From the NCBI RefSeq assembly GCF_009765995.1, contig NZ_LMUI01000016.1, positions 124,001 to 188,000 on the forward strand: 64,000 nucleotides of DNA. Direction: 5' to 3'. The translations under genes and the position numbers were made by a program. Of the stretch, positions 8,150-17,066 are shown piece after piece; positions within the stretch are counted from its first letter, which is position 1; each line of letters opens with the position of its first letter. Below the pieces are notes generated by a model. The model was not told where the DNA came from, did not search any database, and was given only the letters and a program-made list of their open reading frames with translations. The DNA comes from Methylocapsa sp. S129 (GTDB lineage Bacteria; Pseudomonadota; Alphaproteobacteria; Rhizobiales; Beijerinckiaceae).

Positions 8150-9151
8150 ATGACAACCAGGAAATGGGCGCTATTGGGCGCCGCCATGTGTGTGACGGCC
8201 CCCGCATATGCCGCCGACAGTTTCACGATGGGATATTCGGCGGGCTACCTGACCGACCCGTTCCAAAGCATCGAGGTCAACATGACCATTGATGCCGCCA
8301 AGAAGGCCGGCCTCACGGCTCTGCCAGTCGCCAACGCCAATGGCGATGCGGGCCGACAAGTCACGGACATCCACAACCTGATCGCTGCAGGCGCGCAGGG
8401 CATTATCGTCGTACCGACAGACAGCAAGGCGGTCGCGCCGGCCGTTGATTTCGCGTCGCAAAAGAAAGTGCCCGTGGTATCGATCGACAATGGCGTCGCA
8501 GGCGGCAAGGTCTTCATGGTTGTGCGGTCCAACAGCGTGCAGATGGGCAAGGAAGCCTGCGAGGCCGTTGGCAAGGCGCTGGGCGGCAAAGGTGTGGTTC
8601 TCGAATTACAGGGAGATCTGGCGACAACCGCCGGGCGCGAACGCACCAGCGGGTTTGAAAGCTGCATGAAGTCCGAGTTTTCGGGCATAAAGGTCAATTC
8701 ACAGCCGACCAATTGGAAGACCGAAAAGGCCGTTGCCGCCGCGCAAACGATCGTATCCTCGACGCCAGATTTGGGCGCGATCTATATGCAGAGCGATTCA
8801 GTGATGCTCGCGGGCGTTCTTAGCGTGCTCAAGGGCGCGGACAAGATGACCAAGGTCGGCGAGAGCAAGCATATCTTTTTGGTAACCATCGACGGCACTC
8901 CGGGTGCGCTGAAGCGGGTGCGAGACGGATACGTCGACGCTGTTATTTCGCAGCCCGTCGATCTCTACGTTAAATACGGCCTGTACTATCTGCAGTCGGC
9001 TATCGCCGGCCAGACGTTCAAGGCAGGGCCAACCGATCACAATAGCGAGATCGTCAGCGACCAGGGCAGCTTGCAGGATCTTCTGCCGGCGCCGGTCGTA
9101 ACCTCCGCGAACGCCAGCGATTCGGCTCTCTGGGGCAACGCTGCAAAATAA
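8150..9151 (+). CDS. Periplasmic sugar-binding protein of an Rbs-type ABC importer
   Basis: A 333-residue type 1 periplasmic binding protein. The ATG at 8150 is chosen because AGGAGG lies seven bases upstream and a clean Sec signal follows (MTTRKWALLGAA ending AYA, cleavage before Ala22). The mature part begins SFTMGYSAGYLTDPF and has the family pattern IIVVPTDSKAVAPAVD and VPVVSIDNGV. It delivers ligand to the ATPase and permease encoded next. A strong hairpin follows the stop, which may keep this message more abundant than the downstream transporter genes. The ligand is inferred to be a hexonate or similar sugar derivative from the divergent idnD/idnO pair, not from the protein itself. Confidence 0.88.
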   Translation: MTTRKWALLGAAMCVTAPAYAADSFTMGYSAGYLTDPFQSIEVNMTIDAAKKAGLTALPVANANGDAGRQVTDIHNLIAAGAQGIIVVPTDSKAVAPAVDFASQKKVPVVSIDNGVAGGKVFMVVRSNSVQMGKEACEAVGKALGGKGVVLELQGDLATTAGRERTSGFESCMKSEFSGIKVNSQPTNWKTEKAVAAAQTIVSSTPDLGAIYMQSDSVMLAGVLSVLKGADKMTKVGESKHIFLVTIDGTPGALKRVRDGYVDAVISQPVDLYVKYGLYYLQSAIAGQTFKAGPTDHNSEIVSDQGSLQDLLPAPVVTSANASDSALWGNAAK

Positions 9152-9162
9152 ATCTATCAGTC

Positions 9163-9191
9163 GCGGAGCGCCGTTTGGTGCGGCGCTCCGC
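9163..9191 (+). terminator. Strong hairpin between binding-protein and ATPase genes
   Basis: GCGGAGCGCCG at 9163-9173 pairs perfectly with CGGCGCTCCGC at 9181-9191 across a seven-base loop. The following bases CTCTCATTTCGC are only moderately T-rich, so it may be a leaky terminator or a 3'-end stabiliser rather than a full stop. Such hairpins after binding-protein genes are a familiar way of making more binding protein than ATPase and permease. Confidence 0.65.
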
Positions 9192-9212
9192 TCTCATTTC
9201 GCTCGGTCAAAC

Positions 9213-10706
9213 ATGCAGCCAGCCGCCGTCGAAGTTCGAAATATCAGCAAAGCATTCGGGGCCTCCCAGGTCCTTCATGATGTCTCGTTGTCGATTCCAG
9301 TTGGCGTCTCGCGCGGCCTTGTCGGGCGCAACGGCGCGGGCAAGTCCACCTTGGTCAGCATCCTGACGGGGCTGCTAGCGCCGAATAGTGGCAAGCTCCT
9401 CTTTGATGATGTTGAAGCGCCCGCACAGCGCACGAGCCGCGAATGGCGAAACAAGGTCGCATGTGTCTATCAGCGCTCAACGCTTGTCCCCACGATGTCG
9501 GTCGCCGAGAACCTGTTCGCCAACGCCTACCCTGGAAATCCGAGCTGGGTGAACTGGTCACGACTGCGGGCAGCCGCACGCGGAATTTGTGAGGAATGGG
9601 AACTCGGCGTCAATGTCGACACGCGCGCCTCTGATCTCAGGGTAGAACAGCGGCAATTGGTTGAAATCGCCAGGGCCCTCGCAAAGGGCGCCCGCTTCAT
9701 TATCTTCGACGAACCGACGGCGGCGCTTGAATCGAAAGAGGTCGCGCGCTTGTTCGACCGCATCCGTCGCTTGAAACGCGAAGGCGTTACGCTCCTCTAT
9801 ATTTCGCATCATTTGCAGGAGATCTACGACATTTGCGACAGTGTCACCGTGCTGCGCGACGGACGCGTGATAGTGGCTGGCGCCGAAGTCGCCGATTTGC
9901 CGAAAGACAAGATTGTCGAGGCGATGGTCGGCGAGCAGATCGCTCGGTCGACGCGCCGGCCTCCCGTGTTGTCAGCCTCGTCGGCGCCGGCTCTCTCGGT
10001 GAAACATCTTTCTTTGGCTTCAATGTTTCATGACATCTCCTTTGACATCTCGCCAGGCGAACAGGTTGGGCTGGCTGGCTTGGGCGGATCGGGTAAGGAG
10101 CAGATCGCTGAAGCGATAGCTGGACTCCTGACGGCGAGGTCGGGAGACATTCTCGTCGGTGGCGTAACGCTTAAACCTGGTCACGTGCCAACAGCGCAAT
10201 TGACGGGGGTGAGTTACGTTCCGCGCGATCGTCGCCGTCGCGGAATTCTCCCGCAATTATCGGTCGCGGAGAACTTGACAGTCTCAATCCAACGGACATT
10301 TGGAAACTTCGGTTGGATCGCGCCCCGCCGGTTGGAGGCGTCCGCCCGACAGCTCTTCAGCGCGCTTTCCATCGTCGCGTCGTCTATGCGGCAACCTGTC
10401 GTTGAACTGAGTGGCGGCAACCAACAGAAAGTCGTGATAGGGCGCGCTCTCGCATCCTCTCCGCAGGTCCTCGTCCTCGTCTATCCGACACAAGGCGTCG
10501 ATGTCGCAGCAAAAGAAGCCATTTTCGATATTGTCGCGACGGCGCAAGCCCGCGGCGCCGCTGCACTCATTGTTTCTGACGAACTCGATGAGTTGCGCAA
10601 TTGTCAACGCGTTCTTGTCGTCTTCAAAGGCAGCATCGTCAAAGCATTCGGCGCCGACTGGAGCGAACGCGATCTCATTGCGGCAATAGAGGGAGTCGAC
10701 GCGTGA
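9213..10706 (+). CDS. Rbs-type ABC importer ATPase with two nucleotide-binding domains
   Basis: A 497-residue cytoplasmic ATPase with tandem domains, as in RbsA/XylG. Domain 1 is canonical: Walker A GRNGAGKST (38-46), signature-like LRVEQRQLVEIARAL, Walker B FIIFDEPTAAL (~162). Domain 2 has GLGGSGKEQ as Walker A and a good signature, LSGGNQQKVVIGRAL, but its Walker B reads LVLVYPTQGVD (~418) instead of the usual LLLDEPTRGVD, so both the Mg-binding Asp and the catalytic Glu are replaced. Only one hydrolytic site of the pair is then likely to be active. Four bases overlap the permease start (GTGA), indicating coupling. Confidence 0.9.
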   Translation: MQPAAVEVRNISKAFGASQVLHDVSLSIPVGVSRGLVGRNGAGKSTLVSILTGLLAPNSGKLLFDDVEAPAQRTSREWRNKVACVYQRSTLVPTMSVAENLFANAYPGNPSWVNWSRLRAAARGICEEWELGVNVDTRASDLRVEQRQLVEIARALAKGARFIIFDEPTAALESKEVARLFDRIRRLKREGVTLLYISHHLQEIYDICDSVTVLRDGRVIVAGAEVADLPKDKIVEAMVGEQIARSTRRPPVLSASSAPALSVKHLSLASMFHDISFDISPGEQVGLAGLGGSGKEQIAEAIAGLLTARSGDILVGGVTLKPGHVPTAQLTGVSYVPRDRRRRGILPQLSVAENLTVSIQRTFGNFGWIAPRRLEASARQLFSALSIVASSMRQPVVELSGGNQQKVVIGRALASSPQVLVLVYPTQGVDVAAKEAIFDIVATAQARGAAALIVSDELDELRNCQRVLVVFKGSIVKAFGADWSERDLIAAIEGVDA

Positions 10707-11719
10707 GTTCAGTTCAGATGGCGGCCAGTGCGCAGAGCGGCTTCAAGGCGCGCCTGACGAGCCTCGGGCTGCGGGAGCTCACGCTCATCCCCGCCCTATT
10801 GATTGTCGGCTTCGTTGGTTGGCTGAACAACCCGGCTTTCCTAACCTCAGACAACCTGCTCAACATTCTGCAGCAATCGTCGGAACTATCGATCCTGGTG
10901 ATTGCCGAGACCCTGATTTTGCTACTCGCAAAGATTGATCTCTCACTGGAATCGATTGTCGGTTTCACGCCCATGCTCGGCGCCTGGCTGATTTCCACTG
11001 ACCCGTCTCTCGGCGGGTCAGGGTTGGGCCTCAATCCAGCTTTGGCTATCGCCATCGTATTCCTGACGGGCGCGCTCATTGGCGCCCTCAATGGCTTTCT
11101 CGTGGTCAAGATGCGGCTATCGCCTTTCATTGTCACGCTATCTATTTTGATTCTCTTGCGCGGCATGACGCTTGGCCTGACGAACGGCACAACGCTGTTC
11201 GACCTCCCAAACTCGTTTCTTTATCTTGGCAGCGCCAAATGGGGCAGCGTTCCCGCGTCCATATGGATCGCAGCGTTGCTCTATCTGTTTTTTGGCATTG
11301 GCTTGCGCTACCACCGGATCGGCCGCGCGCTCTACGCCATTGGCGGAAACTCTGAAGCCGCTCGCGTGGCAGGCATCCAAGTCGACCGCGTTGTCTGGGG
11401 GACGTATATCGCGTCGGGACTGCTTGCCGCACTGGCGGGCTTGATGTTGAGCGGTCGCATTGCTTCCGTCGTTTCCAGCCAAGGCCAGAATATGATCTTC
11501 TACGTCTTTGCCGCGGCGGTGATCGGCGGCGTGAACCTCAACGGCGGCCGGGGTCGGCTGGTTGGCGCGCTGACAGGCGTTCTGCTGCTCGGCGTATTGC
11601 AAAATGTGCTCACGCTCTCTCAGGTGCCGACATTTTGGATCGACGCCGTCTATGGCGCAATCATACTCCTGGCGCTGATATTCGCGCGCCTCACTGGGGA
11701 TCGCGCCGAGGACGTCTAG
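10703..11719 (+). CDS. Rbs-type ABC importer permease
   Basis: A 338-residue inner-membrane protein of the BPD_transp_2 family (RbsC/XylH type) with about ten hydrophobic segments. The cytoplasmic loop that contacts the ATPase is recognisable (GRALYAIGGNSEAARVAGIQ), and VIGGVNLNGGRGRLVGALTG is the family's conserved C-terminal stretch. The start is GTG at 10703, overlapping the ATPase stop by four bases; open frame upstream of that lies inside the ATPase gene. Only one permease gene is present, so a homodimer is expected. Confidence 0.9.
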   Translation: MSSVQMAASAQSGFKARLTSLGLRELTLIPALLIVGFVGWLNNPAFLTSDNLLNILQQSSELSILVIAETLILLLAKIDLSLESIVGFTPMLGAWLISTDPSLGGSGLGLNPALAIAIVFLTGALIGALNGFLVVKMRLSPFIVTLSILILLRGMTLGLTNGTTLFDLPNSFLYLGSAKWGSVPASIWIAALLYLFFGIGLRYHRIGRALYAIGGNSEAARVAGIQVDRVVWGTYIASGLLAALAGLMLSGRIASVVSSQGQNMIFYVFAAAVIGGVNLNGGRGRLVGALTGVLLLGVLQNVLTLSQVPTFWIDAVYGAIILLALIFARLTGDRAEDV

Positions 11720-11802
11720 CGCCGCATGTCGAGTCCTCATTTAGTCGATGCCATTCGCTTTGCGCACGTGTATCAGTTGTCTCCGGACTTAGAACTGGGA
11801 CT

Positions 11803-12519
11803 ATGGCAAGCCATCAAAACTCGACCGTCACCGAAGAGATAACGAACATACTCGGTCGTGAGATCCTCGGAGGATTATTCCCACCTGGCGCAACGTTGCT
11901 GGGCGAAGAGGAGATTTGTGCGCGATTTGGCGCGAGCCGCAGCGCCGCGCGCGAAGCAGCGAAGATCCTGGCGGCGAAGGGTTTACTGCAGACGCGACCG
12001 CGGCGGGGCTCGCGTATCAGGCCGGTCAAGGATTGGAACTTCTTCGATCCGTCGGTTCTGGCGTGGTTGCGGGAGAGCGCTAAGCCCCGGCTCTTTATTA
12101 TCGAACTCCTGGAAATGCGCCTCGCTTTCGAGTGCGAAGCCGCCGCTTTAGCCGCAACTCGCGGCCTCGCCAAAGAGATCGGCGCCATTCGCGTCGCCTT
12201 CGAGGCCATGGAAGCCGCGTCGCAAGGCGGCGGAGATCCGATATCGTCCGACGCGGCGTTCCACGAGGCGATACTCGCAGCTACTGGGAACCGGTTCTTT
12301 CTGCCGCTTTCCGCCGTCATTCACACCGCGTTGCAATTCAGCGTTCCCACCACGAACGCATTGTTCGGGCATACTGTGGGCGACCTTGCTGCCCATGGCC
12401 GAGTGCTGAAGGCGATAGAATGTGGCGACGCCGAGTCGGCGCGAATTGCGATGCGCGATATGTTGAACGGGGTCCTAACTCGAGTTCGCACGGCGGTTGA
12501 ACTCATGGGCGCCGCTTAA
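11803..12519 (+). CDS. GntR-family (FCD/FadR-type) transcriptional regulator
   Basis: A 238-residue regulator: winged helix at residues ~10-75 with LLGEEEICARFGASRSAARE and AAKGLLQTRPRRGSRIRP, then an FCD all-helical effector domain with the metal-binding pattern DAAFHEAILAATGN followed by the later His (AHGRVLKAIE). Start ATG at 11803 (MASHQNSTVTEE) is the first in frame that leaves a normal-length N-terminus. It follows the sugar importer genes by ~80 bp on the same strand and probably controls them and the divergent idnD/idnO genes, with a sugar acid as effector. FCD regulators mostly sense carboxylates, which fits. Confidence 0.85.
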   Translation: MASHQNSTVTEEITNILGREILGGLFPPGATLLGEEEICARFGASRSAAREAAKILAAKGLLQTRPRRGSRIRPVKDWNFFDPSVLAWLRESAKPRLFIIELLEMRLAFECEAAALAATRGLAKEIGAIRVAFEAMEAASQGGGDPISSDAAFHEAILAATGNRFFLPLSAVIHTALQFSVPTTNALFGHTVGDLAAHGRVLKAIECGDAESARIAMRDMLNGVLTRVRTAVELMGAA

Positions 12520-12871
12520 TTACCTTCAGGTGCCCGGACTTGTCCCAGGCCAACACGCCAACGCGCGAATCATTGGCCCATTGGATGTCCCGCGCAGGGA
12601 TAGCGGCGTCGTTGGCCGCATTTCCAGCGATGCTGGAGTCTATGCCGTGATGTAGCGTCCCGATTCCCGCGATCACTATGAGAATCTCTTCCTGGAAGAG
12701 ATGTCGGCGCCGTCGCGACGACCAGCGCCCTGGGCGCACCGTCTGAACGGCAACGCCAATCGAGGCGCTTCCGAGCGCGCGGCCGATGTCGGCCATCTGC
12801 GCGATGACCGGAGCTCCCAAACCATAGTCGAATGGTTTGACAGCCCGCATATTGAGTTTGCGAAGTGGCAT
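12503..12871 (-). CDS. Cupin-like small protein, possibly degenerate
   Basis: The frame gives 122 residues from an ATG at 12871 with GGAG upstream. The first half resembles small single-domain cupins: FDYGLGAPVIAQMADIGRAL, then RRHLFQEEILIVIAGIGTLH, the first cupin metal motif. The usual HxH at its beginning is RxH here, and the second half (from about residue 75) does not show the second cupin motif, so a frameshift or replaced C-terminus is likely. It converges with the GntR gene and overlaps its stop by 17 bp. It may be a decaying gene. Confidence 0.45.
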   Translation of the reverse strand: MPLRKLNMRAVKPFDYGLGAPVIAQMADIGRALGSASIGVAVQTVRPGRWSSRRRRHLFQEEILIVIAGIGTLHHGIDSSIAGNAANDAAIPARDIQWANDSRVGVLAWDKSGHLKVIKRRP

Positions 12872-13043
12872 AGGTCATGCTCCGCTGGTCCGGAAGCCTC
12901 GACTGATGCTCGCATACCGGGGCTGACCCATCAAAGAGAGCCCGGATCGTCAATATGAGATGCGCTTGCCCGGCCAGCATATGAACGGGCGCTCCCAGAT
13001 GCCGCCGCTCTCCTGTCTGCGAGGCCTGTCAATCCTCGCGGGC

Positions 13044-13838
13044 TCACCAAGCGGCCTCGAATCCAAGCAGCCCGAGAATTTCGCGGCGCGTCGTCACGAG
13101 ATCGGAATTGCCGCGATGACGCGGATAGGGCCGGTCGATTCGTATGTCGGCTTTAATCGATGCGGGCCTGTCGCTGAGCACGATGATGCGCGTGGCCATC
13201 AGCAGCGCCTCTTCGATGTCGTGGGTGACCAGAAGCGTTGTAAAGCCGGCGTCGCGCCACAGATTGACGATCTCGCCCTGCATCGACAGACGCGTCAGAG
13301 AGTCGAGCTTGCCAAGCGGCTCGTCGAGAATGAGCAGTTCCGGATCGTTGACCAGCGCGCGCGCTAGGGCGACGCGCTGAGCCATGCCGCCGGAAAGCTG
13401 GTGCGGATAGGCTTTGGCGAAGCGCTCCAGACCGACGAGGCGCAGAGTCTCGTCAATCCGGGCGCGACCAGTTCTCAACACGCCCTGGGCTTCGAGTCCG
13501 AGAGCCACATTGTCCCGAACATTGCGCCACGGAAATAAAGTCGGATCCTGAAACATGACGACCCGCGACGGGTCGGGACCAACGATCGTCTGACCATCGG
13601 CGACGACCTCGCCATCGGAAGGGGGCTCCAGTCCCGCCACAAGACGCAACAATGTCGACTTGCCGCAACCCGACGGCCCGAGCAAGGCGACAAACTCGCC
13701 GCGCGCCACTTTCAGGCTAATGCGATCGAGGACCGGGAGCGGCGCGCCTTCGAGAACGAACCGATGGCTGACGTTGCGAAATTCGAGATCCATCCCCGCT
13801 TCGCTGCCAGCCTTGGCGACAGTCGCCAGCCTCACCAT
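13044..13838 (-). CDS. Nitrate/sulfonate/taurine-type ABC importer ATPase
   Basis: A 264-residue single-domain ATPase of the SsuB/TauB/NrtD group. Walker A GPSGCGKST, Q-loop MFQDPTLFPW, signature LSGGMAQRVALARAL and Walker B LLILDEPLGKLD are all intact, as is the switch His in LLVTHDIEEAL. Its start overlaps the permease stop by seven bases; an alternative Met (MDLEFRNVSH) lies 15 codons in. It is the last gene of a leftward operon with the permease and two binding proteins, and the same orientation is kept by the sulfur genes up to 23.5 kb, so the cargo is probably an organosulfur compound. Confidence 0.88.
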   Translation of the reverse strand: MVRLATVAKAGSEAGMDLEFRNVSHRFVLEGAPLPVLDRISLKVARGEFVALLGPSGCGKSTLLRLVAGLEPPSDGEVVADGQTIVGPDPSRVVMFQDPTLFPWRNVRDNVALGLEAQGVLRTGRARIDETLRLVGLERFAKAYPHQLSGGMAQRVALARALVNDPELLILDEPLGKLDSLTRLSMQGEIVNLWRDAGFTTLLVTHDIEEALLMATRIIVLSDRPASIKADIRIDRPYPRHRGNSDLVTTRREILGLLGFEAAW

Positions 13839-14854
13839 TGCACGTCCGCCTTCTTATAGGACAGCAGGCGGTCGCGAATCTTGAACAGCAGAGTAACGAA
13901 GCTCGTGCACATTAGGGACATGACGAGCAGTGCGGCATACATATTGGCGTAAGCGGCCCAGCCCTGCGCCCATTGCAGGTAGAAGCCAAGGCCGGCCTTG
14001 ACGCCCATCATCTCCGCTGTAACGAGGACTGCGAACGAGGCGCCAAGCCCCATGAATAAGCCGACGAACACATGCGGCAACGCCGCAGGAATCGCGACTT
14101 TGAAGACGAGGAACAATCGGCTCGCCCCGAGTGTGCGAGCGACGTCATAGTAGGATGAGTTGACGCTCGCCACGCCCGACCACGTGAGCACCGTGACAGG
14201 GAAGCCGGTGGTCAGCCCGATCAGGAAGATCGACGCGCTCCAACTCGACGGAAAGGCGTAGAAGGCAATCGGCAACCAGGCGATCGCCGGCAGCGGGCCG
14301 ATCAACCGCATGATCGGGTGCGCCCAATAGCCAAAGGCGCGAGACCAGCCGAGCAGCACGCCTGTCACGAAGCCGCCCGCCGCGCCGACGAGAAAGCCGA
14401 GCAATTCCAGTTTGACGGATGCGGCGACGCTTTGCCCGAGCTTGGCCCAATCTTCGATGAAAACCTCGAGAATGGCATGCGGCGGCGGAAAGAACGGTTG
14501 CGGTAGGATGCCTAGCTTGGCCGTCGTCGCTTGCCATACGGAAAGGAATAAGCCTAGCGCCAGCAGCCATGGCGTTGCACGGCGCAGACGGGCGGCGCCC
14601 GGTTCCCAAATCGTGCCGAGAAGCGCTCCCGCGATCAAGGCGGCGCCGAGGGCGCTCGCAGCTATCGCAAGCTCGGGACCGCGACCCCAATCGCCGAGGT
14701 CAGGCCATCGCAGCGTAATAAAAGCCAACAGCAGCCAGGCGGCGCCGGCGCCGATAGCGAGCCCTGAACGCGCGATATTGTCCCGCGTAGCAATGGGCGC
14801 TCGAGCCGAGTCGGACGAATTGAGATGCTCGGCAATTGGAGAGAGCGACGACAC
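13832..14854 (-). CDS. Nitrate/sulfonate/taurine-type ABC importer permease
   Basis: A 340-residue inner-membrane protein. The C-terminal two thirds is the BPD_transp_1 permease domain with the EAA-type coupling loop YYDVARTLGASRLFLVFKVA and IPAALPHVFVGL. The first ~110 residues form extra hydrophobic segments, making it longer than the ~260 residues usual for SsuC. Seven bases overlap the ATPase gene downstream, and the binding-protein gene upstream ends 11 bp away. It would pair with that ATPase as a homodimer. Confidence 0.85.
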   Translation of the reverse strand: MSSLSPIAEHLNSSDSARAPIATRDNIARSGLAIGAGAAWLLLAFITLRWPDLGDWGRGPELAIAASALGAALIAGALLGTIWEPGAARLRRATPWLLALGLFLSVWQATTAKLGILPQPFFPPPHAILEVFIEDWAKLGQSVAASVKLELLGFLVGAAGGFVTGVLLGWSRAFGYWAHPIMRLIGPLPAIAWLPIAFYAFPSSWSASIFLIGLTTGFPVTVLTWSGVASVNSSYYDVARTLGASRLFLVFKVAIPAALPHVFVGLFMGLGASFAVLVTAEMMGVKAGLGFYLQWAQGWAAYANMYAALLVMSLMCTSFVTLLFKIRDRLLSYKKADVQW

Positions 14855-14865
14855 CGACGGACCCC

Positions 14866-15960
14866 TTAACTCAACACATCAGCGTAGATGCGCTCCGCGT
14901 ATTTCGTCGTATCGGTTGATGGTTTGAAGACCGACACGAGCTTCAATTCGTCGGCGTAAAGCGCAAGCTCCTTCTTCAGATCCTCGCCGACGGGATGGTG
15001 ATGATGGGTGTGGTATTTGGCCAGTGTCGTCAGATCGTCCGGGTCCACTTTACCGGCTACGAAAGGCGCGTAGGTGGCCGCCGCTTCGGCAGGGTTCTCA
15101 GCGGCGAATTCCGCGGCGTCGAGAAGCGCTCGCGCAATTGAAGCGGCCGTTCGCTTGTCTTCGCGGATCAAACTCCCGCGTACGCCGACGATGCAGCAGG
15201 TGCGATGGGCGTATTCGGCGGAAAGATTGGTGGCGATCTCTTTGAACTTGCCGTCCTTCAACCAGACATACGTATTCGGATCGCCGTCCGCCAAGGCGTG
15301 GGCCTCGCCCTTTTCAACCGCCGCGCGCAAAAGCGGACCGGGAAATTGTTTGAAGTCGACATCGATATCGGGGTCCAGACCGGCCTTCTTGATCAGGATC
15401 GCGAAAAAATTCTTGGCCGGCGAATTCATATCGCTGACGCCGATCGTTTTGCCCTTAAGGTCGACGACTTCATTGATGCCCGAAGTCGTCGGCGCGAGCA
15501 GGCGCATGCAACCCCCGTGAAGACTGGCCACGATCTTGACGTCGAAGCCCTGTTCCAGGGGTTTCAGCCAACGAAGCGCCATGCCCACCGCGGCGTCGGC
15601 TTTGCCAGTAGCCAAGGTCTCCAGCAATTGATCCGTGGAGCCTGAATAGTTGATCAGATCAACGTCGAGTCCATGCTTGGCGAAAAACCCCTTGTCCTTG
15701 GCGACAGTCACCGCGAGCAGACAGGGCGCCCCCGCGTTCCAGGCGAAGGTGACCTTTTTCAGCTCGCCGACCGGAACGGCGCCGCCGTCGGCGGCCGCGC
15801 GGCAAATCGGAAAGTCCGACTCCGGGAAGGGCGCGACGCGTGGCGTGGCCAGGACGCGGCCGGCGAGGAGGCCGACCGGGGCGGCGACGCCCACTGCTGC
15901 GACCTTCGCCAAGAAGGTCCGACGAGAACCCACAGTCCGATTATTCCACGGTTCGGTCAT
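14866..15960 (-). CDS. Tat-exported ABC substrate-binding protein (sulfonate/nitrate type), copy 1
   Basis: A 364-residue binding protein of the NMT1/SsuA-like family. The ATG at 15960 is preceded by AGGAG eight bases upstream; the frame is open to 16008. It begins with a Tat signal containing SRRTFLAKVAAVG. The mature part has VTVAKDKGFFAKHGLDVDLI and LKGKTIGVSDMNSPAKNFF, typical of the family. Near the C-terminus lies a histidine cluster, YHTHHHHPVG, which might bind a metal. It is followed closely by the permease and ATPase. A second binding protein lies just upstream in the operon, so one transporter may serve two ligands. Confidence 0.85.
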   Translation of the reverse strand: MTEPWNNRTVGSRRTFLAKVAAVGVAAPVGLLAGRVLATPRVAPFPESDFPICRAAADGGAVPVGELKKVTFAWNAGAPCLLAVTVAKDKGFFAKHGLDVDLINYSGSTDQLLETLATGKADAAVGMALRWLKPLEQGFDVKIVASLHGGCMRLLAPTTSGINEVVDLKGKTIGVSDMNSPAKNFFAILIKKAGLDPDIDVDFKQFPGPLLRAAVEKGEAHALADGDPNTYVWLKDGKFKEIATNLSAEYAHRTCCIVGVRGSLIREDKRTAASIARALLDAAEFAAENPAEAAATYAPFVAGKVDPDDLTTLAKYHTHHHHPVGEDLKKELALYADELKLVSVFKPSTDTTKYAERIYADVLS

Positions 15961-16080
15961 GATCGTGCTCCTTGCATGATTTCCTGGGCGGCCAACGAAA
16001 CGCGCCAACGATAGCCTTCGCCGAAGATCGAATTGCCGGGGGAAGGCGCGGCGCAGCGGCGTGCAGCCGGAAATCGAAAA

Positions 16081-17061
16081 TCATTGCTTCACTCCCGCGA
16101 CGATCGCAGGCGTGAAACTTGGATCGACGATCCCCGCGGCATCGATTCGCTTCGGGATCAGCCCGAAGCGAAGGTAGAGATCGATGGTCTTTTGTTCGTC
16201 GACGACGACGCTGGCGTCGATCGGCGTCGCGCGAAGTTCCCCGCGCTGATACATTTTCACGGCGACTCCTCGCGGCAGCCCGACGATCTTGCTCCAGGTC
16301 TCCGCGTAAGATTCGAGATTCTCAAGTCCCCACGAACGAGCCCGTGCGAGGCGGCCGACGAAATCGCTCAGCGCCGCGCGCTTGGCCTCGTTGGAAAGCG
16401 CTTCGTCGCTCGCGAAAAAGAAGCTGAGGCCCGGCGTCAGGTCGACGCCGTCAGCGATCCGGCGGGCGCCGTGGATCACTTCAAGCTGGGCCGTATAGGG
16501 ATCCCAGGTCGACCAGGCGTCGATCGCGCCTGACATCAACGCGGCGGTGGCTTCGGACGGAAGGAGGAACACAAGATCGATATCGCTTAGCTTGAGGCCA
16601 TTGGCTTCCAACTGCGTCAGCACGAGCTGATGACCGATCGAGCCGCGACCCGTGCCGATGCGTTTGCCAATCAAGTCCTTGAAATTGCGCGCCGGCGAAT
16701 CGCCGGGGACCACCAACGCCAAGCCCTCTTGCTTCGATCGAGTCGCAGCGATCGCCTTGATCGGAACGCCGGCCGCGATCGCAAAGGTGAAGGGCGCATC
16801 GCCGACGGTTCCAGCGTCGATCGCGCCGGCGTTCGCCGCCTCCAGAAGCGGCGCCGCGGCCTGAAATTCCGACCATTCGATCTTGTAGGGCATATCCGCG
16901 AGGACGCCAGCCGCTTCCATTACCGCGCGCGCGTTGCCTTTCTGATCGCCGATGCGCAGCGTCGTCTCAGCGCGCGCGGGATTTCCGGCGAGCGACGATG
17001 CGCAGACTAGCGCTAGCAGCACCAGGGCGCGGCGCAACGTTGCTCCAAGGACAGCTCGCAT
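16081..17061 (-). CDS. ABC substrate-binding protein (SsuA-like), copy 2
   Basis: A 326-residue binding protein: Sec signal MRAVLGATLRRALVLLALVC ending ARA, then TTLRIGDQKGNARAVMEAAG, EWSEFQAAAPLLEAANAGAI and AWSTWDPYTAQLEV, typical of aliphatic sulfonate-binding proteins (SsuA). The ATG at 17061 is chosen because the OsmC gene upstream ends at 17067, leaving only five bases between; the longer frame to 17154 would run into OsmC coding sequence. It shares the leftward operon with the permease and ATPase. SsuA-like proteins bind alkanesulfonates, which agrees with the SsuD-type enzyme at 20.2 kb. Confidence 0.87.
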   Translation of the reverse strand: MRAVLGATLRRALVLLALVCASSLAGNPARAETTLRIGDQKGNARAVMEAAGVLADMPYKIEWSEFQAAAPLLEAANAGAIDAGTVGDAPFTFAIAAGVPIKAIAATRSKQEGLALVVPGDSPARNFKDLIGKRIGTGRGSIGHQLVLTQLEANGLKLSDIDLVFLLPSEATAALMSGAIDAWSTWDPYTAQLEVIHGARRIADGVDLTPGLSFFFASDEALSNEAKRAALSDFVGRLARARSWGLENLESYAETWSKIVGLPRGVAVKMYQRGELRATPIDASVVVDEQKTIDLYLRFGLIPKRIDAAGIVDPSFTPAIVAGVKQ

Positions 17062-17066
17062 CGGCC

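Noticed and set aside
14866-17061. The two sulfonate-type binding proteins as a tandem duplication
   Set aside because: They differ in signal type (Tat versus Sec), length and sequence; they belong to different subfamilies and are not recent copies.
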